From: Phascolarctobacterium sp. | Lineage (GTDB): Bacteria > Bacillota > Negativicutes > Acidaminococcales > Acidaminococcaceae | NCBI GenBank assembly: GCA_024405645.1 | Contig: JAKSOJ010000080.1 | Location: forward strand, 1 to 6,081 | DNA: 6,081 bases | Reading direction: 5' to 3' | In this document: piece by piece, positions 1 through 5,461 of the stretch | How positions within the stretch are numbered: the first letter of the stretch is position 1 | Layout: the number at the start of each line of letters is the position of its first letter | The notes under the pieces: model-generated | Told to the model about the DNA's origin: nothing | The model's input: the letters and a program-made list of their open reading frames with translations, nothing else | The model's database searches: none | Program-made: the position numbers and the translations under genes

Positions 1-12
1 TACAAATGAAAT

Positions 13-42
13 AAAAAACGCACACCCGCGGGTGTGCGTTTT
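13..42 (-). terminator. Intrinsic terminator of trpB, possibly bidirectional
   Basis: Positions 17-40 form a perfect 24-base palindrome (arms AACGCACACC and GGTGTGCGTT around a CGCG centre), and two more A-T pairs extend it to 15-42. Read on the minus strand the hairpin is followed by six T and then ATTT, a good U-tract, and it lies 45 bases past the trpB stop codon. On the plus strand the hairpin is followed by TTTTGTTTT, so it may also stop transcription arriving from the left edge. The call rests on the visible inverted repeat and T-runs. Confidence 0.88.
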
Positions 43-50
43 GTTTTACA

Positions 51-90
51 TATGTTCAGCTTTGGATTAATATGTCTAGCTTTGGATTAG
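51..90. repeat. Imperfect 20-base tandem duplication across the trpB stop
   Basis: Positions 51-70 and 71-90 are two adjacent copies of a 20-base unit, identical at 17 of 20 positions. They share the 13-base core AGCTTTGGATTA plus the preceding TATGT. The right-hand copy contains the trpB stop codon (TAA on the minus strand, 87-89). The left-hand copy lies between the gene and its terminator. The pattern suggests a local slippage duplication at the 3' end of the gene. No function is inferred. Confidence 0.7.
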
Positions 91-1460
91 TCCATTTTCG
101 GAAGAGATGCTCTGTATTTAGCGAGTTCTTCGTCGGAAGGAATGTAGTCATCCATAACGCCATCATGGAATTTTTCGTAAGCATACATATCGAAGTAACC
201 AGTACCGGTAAGACCGAAGAGGATGGTCTTTTCTTCGCCGGTTTCTTTGCATTTGATAGCTTCGTCGATAGCTACGCGAATTGCATGAGAGGATTCAGGA
301 GCAGGGAGGATGCCTTCGCAACGAGCGAAGTATTCAGCTGCTTCGAATACGTCAGTTTGAACAACGGAAGTAGCTTCCATCAGGCCATCATCATAAAGTT
401 GAGAGAGTACAGGGCTCATGCCATGGTAACGCAAGCCGCCTGCATGGTTAGCACTCGGAATGAAGTCGCAGCCAAGGGTGTACATCTTAGCCAATGGGCA
501 AATCATACCAGTATCGCAGAAGTCATATGCATAGGTGCCACGGGTAAAGCTCGGGCAGGATGCAGGTTCAACAGCGATGATGCGATAATCTGCTTCGCCA
601 CGGAGTTTTTCGCCCATGAAGGGAGAAATGAGGCCGCCAAGGTTGGAGCCGCCACCAGCGCAACCGATGATGATATCGGGTTTAATGCCATATTTATCCA
701 TAGCAGCTTTAGCTTCCAAGCCGATTACGGATTGATGCAGGAGAACTTGGTTCAAAACGGAACCCAGAACATAACGGTAGCCAGGAGTGGTAACTGCAAC
801 TTCTACTGCTTCGGAAATTGCACAACCCAAGGAACCAGTGGTGTCCGGATGTTCAGCAAGAATTTTTTGACCAACTTGAGTAGTCATGGAAGGAGAGGGG
901 ATTACGCTTGCACCATAGGTACGCATAACTTCGCGACGGAAGGGCTTTTGTTCGTAGGAGCATTTAACCATGTAAACCTTGCAGTCCAGACCAAGGTAGG
1001 AGCAAGCCATGGAAAGTGCAGTACCCCATTGACCAGCGCCGGTTTCGGTAGTTACACCCTTCAGACCTTGCTTTTTAGCATAGTATGCTTGAGCGATGGA
1101 AGAGTTCAATTTGTGGGAACCGGAGGTGTTGTTGCCTTCGAATTTATAGTAGATTTTTGCAGGAGTTTGCAGCTTTTCTTCTAAGCAGTATGCACGAACC
1201 AGCGGAGAGGGACGATACATTTTGTAGAAGTTACGGATTTCTTCCGGAATTTCGATGTAAGCGGTATCGTTGTCAAGCTCTTGAGCAACGAGATCGCTAC
1301 AGAAAACAGCGCTCAATTCTTCTGCAGTCATAGGCTCGTGAGTACCAGGGTTCAGCAGCGGAGCGGGTTTATTTTTCATATCTGCGCGAACGTTGTACCA
1401 TTTTGTAGGCATTTCGCTTTCGTTCAAATAAATTTTGTAAGGGATTTTTTGTTCAGCCAT
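87..1460 (-). CDS. trpB: TrpB2-type tryptophan synthase beta chain (PLP enzyme)
   Basis: This 457-residue cytosolic enzyme belongs to the fold-type II PLP family and is expected to condense indole with L-serine to give L-tryptophan. Visible landmarks are the PLP lysine K117 in GSHKLNS (114-120), the catalytic-glutamate motif ETGAGQWG (139-146, E139), the phosphate-binding loop GGGSN (269-273), HAGGLRYHG (339-347) and EGILPAPESSHA (382-392). The W in ETGAGQWG (H in classical TrpB), the long N-terminal extension and the length above 430 residues place it in the TrpB2 group. That group is known to work without a tight TrpA complex. The ATG at 1460 is preceded by AGGAGG (1470-1475) with 9 bases between. 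No trpA or other trp gene lies nearby. The Trp-specific T-box upstream argues that tryptophan supply, perhaps by indole salvage, is its real role. A serine or phosphoserine side role cannot be excluded. Confidence 0.93.
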   Translation of the reverse strand: MAEQKIPYKIYLNESEMPTKWYNVRADMKNKPAPLLNPGTHEPMTAEELSAVFCSDLVAQELDNDTAYIEIPEEIRNFYKMYRPSPLVRAYCLEEKLQTPAKIYYKFEGNNTSGSHKLNSSIAQAYYAKKQGLKGVTTETGAGQWGTALSMACSYLGLDCKVYMVKCSYEQKPFRREVMRTYGASVIPSPSMTTQVGQKILAEHPDTTGSLGCAISEAVEVAVTTPGYRYVLGSVLNQVLLHQSVIGLEAKAAMDKYGIKPDIIIGCAGGGSNLGGLISPFMGEKLRGEADYRIIAVEPASCPSFTRGTYAYDFCDTGMICPLAKMYTLGCDFIPSANHAGGLRYHGMSPVLSQLYDDGLMEATSVVQTDVFEAAEYFARCEGILPAPESSHAIRVAIDEAIKCKETGEEKTILFGLTGTGYFDMYAYEKFHDGVMDDYIPSDEELAKYRASLPKMD

Positions 1461-1469
1461 TTTAAAGTT

Positions 1470-1475
1470 CCTCCT
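1470..1475 (-). promoter_or_regulatory. Ribosome binding site of trpB
   Basis: A full AGGAGG on the minus strand lies 9 bases before the ATG at 1460. It is downstream of the T-box terminator, so it reaches ribosomes only in read-through transcripts. It fixes the start codon. Confidence 0.9.
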
Positions 1476-1512
1476 AAAAGATTTTTTATGGATAAGGAGC
1501 TGTTGGGGAAAT

Positions 1513-1546
1513 AAAAAAGTCCCAACAGTCTATAAACTGCTGGGAC
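1513..1546 (-). terminator. T-box attenuator terminator
   Basis: On the minus strand GTCCCAGCAGT (1546-1536) pairs with ACTGTTGGGAC (1529-1519). This is an 11-bp stem with one G-U pair, a six-base loop (1535-1530) and six T directly after (1518-1513). Its 5' arm begins with the GTCCC that is also the 3' arm of the antiterminator (1546-1542), so the two hairpins exclude each other as expected for a T-box switch. Confidence 0.93.
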
Positions 1547-1768
1547 AGGATATCCTGCGGTGCCACCCGGCTTGGCGCTACGCGCCCACCTTAACGCATA
1601 CATGCATATGCTGACCTTGTTAACGGAGCGTCCGCTCCGGCTCGCTTACTATTAGTTCGGCTCGCCCTCAAAAGCCCATTCGCTTGCAGGTTATTTGTCT
1701 CGCTTCCATCGTCCGAGACTTGCTGTAAAACACGTTTGCAAACTACTTACACTTCTTCTACGGTTTAT
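1513..1768 (-). promoter_or_regulatory. T-box riboswitch, tryptophan (UGG) specifier
   Basis: This is a tRNA-sensing leader upstream of trpB that ends transcription unless uncharged tRNA binds. In stem I the helix GTTTGC (1743-1738) with GCAAGC (1687-1682) sits above an AGTA (1747-1744) and GAA (1681-1679) loop-E-like pair. The specifier UGG (1678-1676) follows GAA directly and is followed by GCTTTTGAG. The distal stem I hairpin GTCTCG/CGAGAC is at 1719-1697. Further on are GAAC and AGTA (stem II type), a hairpin 1639-1624 ending in the conserved CCGTTA (1626-1621), and small hairpins at 1611-1596 and 1586-1574. The T-box proper reads GGGTGGCACCGC. The antiterminator is GGG (1568-1566), bulge TGGCACC (1565-1559), GCAGG (1558-1554), loop ATAT, CCTGT (1549-1545) and CCC (1544-1542). 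UGGC in the bulge pairs with GCCA, which fits the G discriminator usual for bacterial tRNA-Trp. Low charged tRNA-Trp should therefore switch trpB on. The 5' end is inferred from the promoter. Confidence 0.93.
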
Positions 1769-1774
1769 AGAGTA

Positions 1775-1803
1775 AGTATAGCATTTACGAAAGGTAGTGT
1801 CAA
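1775..1803 (-). promoter_or_regulatory. Sigma-70/sigma-A-type promoter of the trpB T-box transcript
   Basis: On the minus strand there is a perfect -35 TTGACA (1803-1798), a 17-base spacer, and -10 TATACT (1780-1775) with an upstream TGC that makes it an extended -10. Transcription should begin near 1768, just before stem I of the T-box. The near-consensus promoter fits control by attenuation, with little need for an activator. Confidence 0.9.
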
Positions 1804-1901
1804 CAAAGAGCTGTGTATACATTATCTAGTACCACGAAAATGTTTTAAACGAATAATTAAGATTTCAACATTTTATTTTTTCAGAAAACTTTTTCTTGTT
1901 G

Positions 1902-1910
1902 TGTTATAAT
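1902..1910 (+). promoter_or_regulatory. Extended -10 promoter of the ABC exporter operon
   Basis: A perfect TATAAT at 1905-1910 is preceded by TGT (1902-1904), an extended -10 element. No good -35 is found 16-18 bases upstream (1882-1887 reads CAGAAA). The region before it is rich in T and A runs. Transcription would start near 1917, which leaves a 5' leader of about 55 bases before the chosen start codon. Confidence 0.7.
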
Positions 1911-1931
1911 AAATCTATTATATTAGAATAA

Positions 1932-1950
1932 AAAGGTGTAAAGCGCCTTT
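1932..1950 (+). other. Small hairpin in the leader of the ABC exporter mRNA
   Basis: AAAGGTG (1932-1938) can pair with CGCCTTT (1944-1950) around the loop TAAAG, giving 7 bp with one G-U pair. It lies 11 bases before the Shine-Dalgarno sequence and has no U-tract, so it is not a terminator. It could be a 5' stabilising stem, and no ligand or partner is evident. Confidence 0.4.
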
Positions 1951-1961
1951 AATGTGATAAT

Positions 1962-1966
1962 GGAGG
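1962..1966 (+). promoter_or_regulatory. Ribosome binding site that sets the ABC exporter start at 1972
   Basis: GGAGG at 1962-1966 lies 5 bases before ATG 1972. The in-frame upstream candidates GTG 1954 and ATG 1960 have no Shine-Dalgarno at a usable distance, and this GGAGG falls at or just after them. Start 1972 gives an N-terminus MPGPGFGGPGG, a Gly/Pro-rich opening common in Firmicute ABC exporters. Confidence 0.85.
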
Positions 1967-1971
1967 TTTCC

Positions 1972-4302
1972 ATGCCCGGTCCTGGTTTTGGCGGCCCTGG
2001 CGGTCGCTATTTAACAGATGAAGAAAAGAATAACGTTCCCAAGGTCACCAAGGAGCTTTTGGTAAGAATTCTGTCCTATCTCAAGCCCTATTGGCTGCAA
2101 TTTTGCTTCGTTTTCGTTGCAATTTTGATCTCCTGCGGCGTAGGTCTGTTGCCTTCCATCATCATGGGTCGCATTGTGGACGAAGCCCTTGTGGGCAAGG
2201 ACTTGAACCTTTTAATCAAGCTGCTTTTAATGGCTCTTGCGGCTCTCACTACTAGCCAATTAATTGGCGTTTTGGAAAGCTATATCAATGCGTGGATTTC
2301 CCAACGCATTATTTTTGATATGAAAAACCAGATGTACCAACATCTGCAATATATGCCACACTCCTTCTTTACTACGGAAAAGCAGGGGGACATCATCACC
2401 CGTATGAACACTGATATCAGTGGTGTATCCAATGTTATCAGTGGCACCTTGAGCAATATCGTCAGCAATGTGGCAACGGTTATTACCACACTGGTGGCTC
2501 TCTTTAGCATGAGCTGGCAGTTGGCCTTGGTTGGCATGGTCATCATCCCGTTTTTGATCCTGCCCACAAGAACCGCAGGCAAAACTCGTTGGCAGCTTTT
2601 GAGCGAGAGCCAAGCGAAAAATGACGAGCTCAACCAAGTAATTAACGAAACTTTATCCGTAAGTGGCTCCATGCTGGTGAAGATTTTCACTAGGGAAGAG
2701 GAGGAGTACAAAAACTTCGTTAAGGTTAATGAAGAGGTTACGGAGATTTCCCTTAAGGAGCAACGCAGTGGTAAATGGTTCATGGTTGTCCTGGGGATGT
2801 TCATCCAGCTTGGTCCCTTGCTGATTTATTTCGCGGGTGGCTGGTTCATTATTAACAATATTGACCCGACCTTGACCATTGGTACTATTACCGCAACCGT
2901 AACATTAATCAATAGATTGTATCGCCCCATCGAACAGCTTTTGAATTTGCAGGTGGATTTCACTCGTTCTTTGGCGCTGTTTACTCGTATTTTTGACTAT
3001 TTTGACCGCGAAAATACCATTGTTAGTCCAGAAAATGGTGCTAAGCCCAATGTGGATTTACAGCCCATCGTCTATGACCATGTGGCCTTTAGCTATGACC
3101 CCACTGTTGAGCTTTTGACGGACGTTAGCTTTACTGTGCCCGGTGGCAAGATGTACGCCATCGTCGGTCCGTCTGGCAGTGGTAAATCCACAGTTGTCAA
3201 CCTCATTCCTCGTCTTTACGATGTGCTGGGGGGCAAGGTCACCATTGCTGGAGTGGATGTTCGCGACTTCGACTTGAAGTATCTGCGTCAATGCATTGGC
3301 GTGGTAACTCAAGAATCCTTCATGTTCAACGGAACAATTTTGGACAATTTAAAATACGCCAAGGCAGATGCTACCATGGAAGAAATCGAAGCTGCCTGTC
3401 GCATTGCCAATATTCACGATTTTATCGTATCTCAACCCAAGGGCTATGATACGGAGGTGGGCAATAGGGGTCTCAAATTATCCGGTGGTGAAAAGCAACG
3501 CATTTCCATCGCGCGCGTTATTTTGAAGAATCCGAAGATTTTAATCTTGGACGAGGCGACCTCTGCACTGGATTCCATTTCCGAAAATTCCATTCAGGAT
3601 GCTTTGGAGAATATGATGAAGGGGCGCACTAGCATTGTCATCGCCCATAGGCTGTCCACGATTTTGAAGGCAGATTGCATTCTTGTAGTTAAGGATGGGG
3701 TTATCGCAGAGCAGGGCACTCATGAGGAGCTTTTGGCTTTGGGAGGAACCTATCGCGAGTTGTACGAAACCCAGTTCCGTCAAGCTATTACCTACGAAAC
3801 AGAGCATAAAAACAAGATGGATGTACGTAGCTTTAGTACGGAATACGAGGTTCGTACAATCCTGCCAGAAGATAGTGAAGACATTTATAAGCTTGGCAAG
3901 CTCAATCTTAAATACTATCAATCCATGCACAATCTTCCTGCTGCGGAAAGCTTAACGGAATTCATTTCGCGTTTACCGCAACAATCCAAGGATCAGGATA
4001 GATATCTCGTTGGCTTCTATGACGAAGCGAATTTGCTGGCGGTCATGGAGATTATTACGGGGCATCCCCAAGAAGATGCTGCCTTCATTGGCTGGTTTAT
4101 GGTGGATGGCGCTAAGATGTGCCAAGGCATTGGTTCTCGCATTTTCGCTGATGTTCGTGCAGCGCTCAAAGCCTACGGCTACAACAGCCTTTCCATTGCC
4201 TGTAATCAAGAAAACACCCAAGCCATTGCTTTTTGGAAGGAACAAGGGTTTGTGGGCGTTAATGAAGTTGATAATGTATTAACTTTGAGAAAAGAAATAT
4301 AA
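1972..4302 (+). CDS. ABC exporter half-transporter with fused C-terminal GNAT acetyltransferase
   Basis: This 776-residue polypeptide (from ATG 1972) is a membrane exporter of the MsbA/LmrA-like type, expected to work as a homo- or heterodimer, joined to a cytosolic acetyltransferase. Six membrane segments lie at about 42-64, 80-101, 160-178, 183-198, 268-292 and 300-315. The ATPase domain (about 366-605) is complete: A-loop Y375, Walker A GPSGSGKST (399-407), Q-loop Q447, TEVGNRG just before the signature LSGGE (503-507), Walker B ILILDE (523-528, E528), SALD D-loop and H559. Such exporters normally end near here at about 580-620 residues. Instead, a charged linker (about 606-623) leads into a GNAT fold (624-776) with motif A region CQGIGSRIF (717-725) and motif B N748-A751-F754-W755 then G759-F760. 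The first motif A position is M716 and not the usual Q or R. There is no stop or frameshift in the linker. The transported and acetylated substrates cannot be read from sequence. Coupled modification and export is inference. Confidence 0.92.
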   Translation: MPGPGFGGPGGRYLTDEEKNNVPKVTKELLVRILSYLKPYWLQFCFVFVAILISCGVGLLPSIIMGRIVDEALVGKDLNLLIKLLLMALAALTTSQLIGVLESYINAWISQRIIFDMKNQMYQHLQYMPHSFFTTEKQGDIITRMNTDISGVSNVISGTLSNIVSNVATVITTLVALFSMSWQLALVGMVIIPFLILPTRTAGKTRWQLLSESQAKNDELNQVINETLSVSGSMLVKIFTREEEEYKNFVKVNEEVTEISLKEQRSGKWFMVVLGMFIQLGPLLIYFAGGWFIINNIDPTLTIGTITATVTLINRLYRPIEQLLNLQVDFTRSLALFTRIFDYFDRENTIVSPENGAKPNVDLQPIVYDHVAFSYDPTVELLTDVSFTVPGGKMYAIVGPSGSGKSTVVNLIPRLYDVLGGKVTIAGVDVRDFDLKYLRQCIGVVTQESFMFNGTILDNLKYAKADATMEEIEAACRIANIHDFIVSQPKGYDTEVGNRGLKLSGGEKQRISIARVILKNPKILILDEATSALDSISENSIQDALENMMKGRTSIVIAHRLSTILKADCILVVKDGVIAEQGTHEELLALGGTYRELYETQFRQAITYETEHKNKMDVRSFSTEYEVRTILPEDSEDIYKLGKLNLKYYQSMHNLPAAESLTEFISRLPQQSKDQDRYLVGFYDEANLLAVMEIITGHPQEDAAFIGWFMVDGAKMCQGIGSRIFADVRAALKAYGYNSLSIACNQENTQAIAFWKEQGFVGVNEVDNVLTLRKEI

Positions 4303-4316
4303 TATTTGAGGGGAAT

Positions 4317-5201
4317 ATGAACAACATAAAAAATTATGGCTTGCTGATGCTCAGCGTTTTCTTCATGAGCGCTTCTGCAATTTTCGTGAAGCTCTCTAGC
4401 GCTCCTAGTGCAGTCACAGCCTTTTACCGATTATTTATTACATCCTGCATATTGTTGCCCTGTTTGCTCATAAGCAAGGAAAAGCTCGCGGAATATAAGT
4501 CCTTGACGAAAAAGCAATTGGGAATCATCGTGGTTAGTGGTCTCTTAATTGCGGTCCACTACGTTATGTGGTTCGAATCCCTACGCTTTACTTCTGTTTC
4601 TAGCTCCACTGTTTTGGTCAGTCTGCAGCCTCTGTATTCCATGCTTTTCGGCTACATCTTCCTCAAGGAAAAGGTGAGCGGTGTAGGCCTCTTTGGTTGT
4701 CTGCTAGCCATCTTGGGCGTCGTAGTCATCGCCTGGGGTGACTTCAAGATTAGTGACGAAGCCTTCTTCGGAGACATTCTTTCCCTTGCGAGTGCTGGCG
4801 TCATTTCCGCCTACTTCCTCATCGGGCAAATCGTGCGCAAGCATGTAACTGCTGTCACATATTCCGTGCCCTGTTATTTCGCAAGCTCCTTCTTCCTTGC
4901 GCTTTACGCAATAACCCTTGGCCAACCCATGCTTGGCTTCGATACTCAAACCTGGTTCGCCTTCGTGGGCATTGCTATTGTATCGACAATTGGCGGACAA
5001 TTCATCCTCAACCTTTTGCTCAAGGATTTGTCTGCAACATCTGTTACCACGGGCATTTTGGGTGAGCCCGTTGGCACTATCATTTTGGCATTCTTCATCC
5101 TGGGAGAAACAATTTCCCTGCGTCAGCTTGCTGGTATCATCCTGATTATGGGTGGTCTGGGAATTTACTTCTTCTATCCAATTTTAAAAGGGAAAAAATA
5201 A
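4317..5201 (+). CDS. EamA/DMT-superfamily transporter
   Basis: This 294-residue inner membrane protein has about ten hydrophobic segments (near 6-25, 33-52, 67-86, 93-116, 122-140, 150-170, 182-202, 212-233, 241-262, 268-288). They are arranged as two homologous EamA halves (about 7-140 and 150-287). Each half carries the family-type pattern of a Ser/Thr-rich helix, a Pro-containing segment and an acidic end: SLQPLYSMLFGYIFLKEKVS (102-121), and ILGEP (247-251) followed by ILGETIS (261-267). The family exports or takes up small metabolites such as amino acids, nucleotide sugars or drugs, and the substrate is unknown here. The start at ATG 4317 is backed by GAGGGG at 4308-4313. The gene begins 14 bases after the exporter-GNAT stop, with no terminator or promoter between, so the two are probably co-transcribed. 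Confidence 0.92.
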   Translation: MNNIKNYGLLMLSVFFMSASAIFVKLSSAPSAVTAFYRLFITSCILLPCLLISKEKLAEYKSLTKKQLGIIVVSGLLIAVHYVMWFESLRFTSVSSSTVLVSLQPLYSMLFGYIFLKEKVSGVGLFGCLLAILGVVVIAWGDFKISDEAFFGDILSLASAGVISAYFLIGQIVRKHVTAVTYSVPCYFASSFFLALYAITLGQPMLGFDTQTWFAFVGIAIVSTIGGQFILNLLLKDLSATSVTTGILGEPVGTIILAFFILGETISLRQLAGIILIMGGLGIYFFYPILKGKK

Positions 5202-5204
5202 GCT

Positions 5205-5234
5205 AAAAACCTTTGCTTTGTGCAGAGGTTTTTT
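5205..5234 (+). terminator. Intrinsic terminator of the exporter/EamA operon
   Basis: The 5' arm 5205-5216 (AAAAACCTTTGC) pairs with 5222-5233 (GCAGAGGTTTTT), a 12-bp stem with one T-G pair, a loop TTTGT and a six-T run at 5229-5234. The hairpin begins 4 bases past the EamA stop codon. The A-run on its left could also give some termination in the opposite direction, though no minus-strand gene ends here. Confidence 0.92.
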
Positions 5235-5461
5235 ATATTTTTAGCAACTAAAAAGCATATTTTATCGTTGTTGGGGAGAAGATTGTGAAATCTTTATGAA
5301 CAATTTAGTTAAGCGATTTAATAATTAAAAATTTGTATTATAATTAAAATGAATAAGTGTAATGTATATACTCAACAATATGTTAGATAGTTATATTATC
5401 TATCTCTGCTTGATATATAAATAAATGCAGTCCTTAAATATATAAGATAAGAGGAATAGCA
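5235..5461 (+). other. AT-rich intergenic leader before the PAS/GAF gene
   Basis: About 230 bases with no convincing ORF on either strand, strongly AT-rich. It holds a perfect short palindrome AAGATT-GTGA-AATCTT (5279-5294), a likely -10 element (5339-5344), and an inverted repeat AGATAG/CTATCT around nine bases (5385-5405) between the presumed transcription start and the gene. Neither palindrome has a U-tract, so they are not terminators. They could be protein-binding sites or small RNA stems. I see no recognisable riboswitch. Confidence 0.6.
5339..5344 (+). promoter_or_regulatory. Putative -10 element for the PAS/GAF gene
   Basis: A perfect TATAAT at 5339-5344 lies in a very AT-rich stretch. 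No convincing -35 is seen 16-18 bases upstream (5315-5321 reads GATTTAA). Transcription would start near 5351, leaving a leader of about 110 bases. Chance TATAAT matches are common in such AT-rich DNA, so the call is tentative. Confidence 0.45.

Noticed and set aside
72..1184. Long plus-strand open frame of 370 codons opposite trpB
   Set aside because: It is the antisense shadow of trpB. Its translation is rich in Phe, Ser and Cys, shows no domain pattern, and has no ribosome binding site, while the minus strand encodes a clear enzyme with promoter and terminator.
1954..1971. Earlier in-frame starts of the ABC exporter (GTG 1954, ATG 1960)
   Set aside because: No Shine-Dalgarno lies at a proper distance before them, while GGAGG 1962-1966 sits 5 bases before ATG 1972.
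2260..2804. Minus-strand open frames inside the exporter gene
   Set aside because: They overlap the membrane domain coding region entirely, have no ribosome binding sites, and their translations look like reverse-complement shadows.
3817..4302. A separate GNAT gene starting at ATG 3817
   Set aside because: The ATG is in frame with the exporter, with no stop before it and no recognisable ribosome binding site upstream. A continuous fusion explains the sequence better, though internal initiation cannot be fully excluded.
4704..5000. Minus-strand open frame inside the EamA gene
   Set aside because: It is a shadow of a well-supported membrane protein gene and shows no domain or start signal.
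5385..5405. Hairpin considered as an attenuator before the PAS/GAF gene
   Set aside because: The stem is only about 6 bp with a nine-base loop, is AT-rich and lacks a U-tract.
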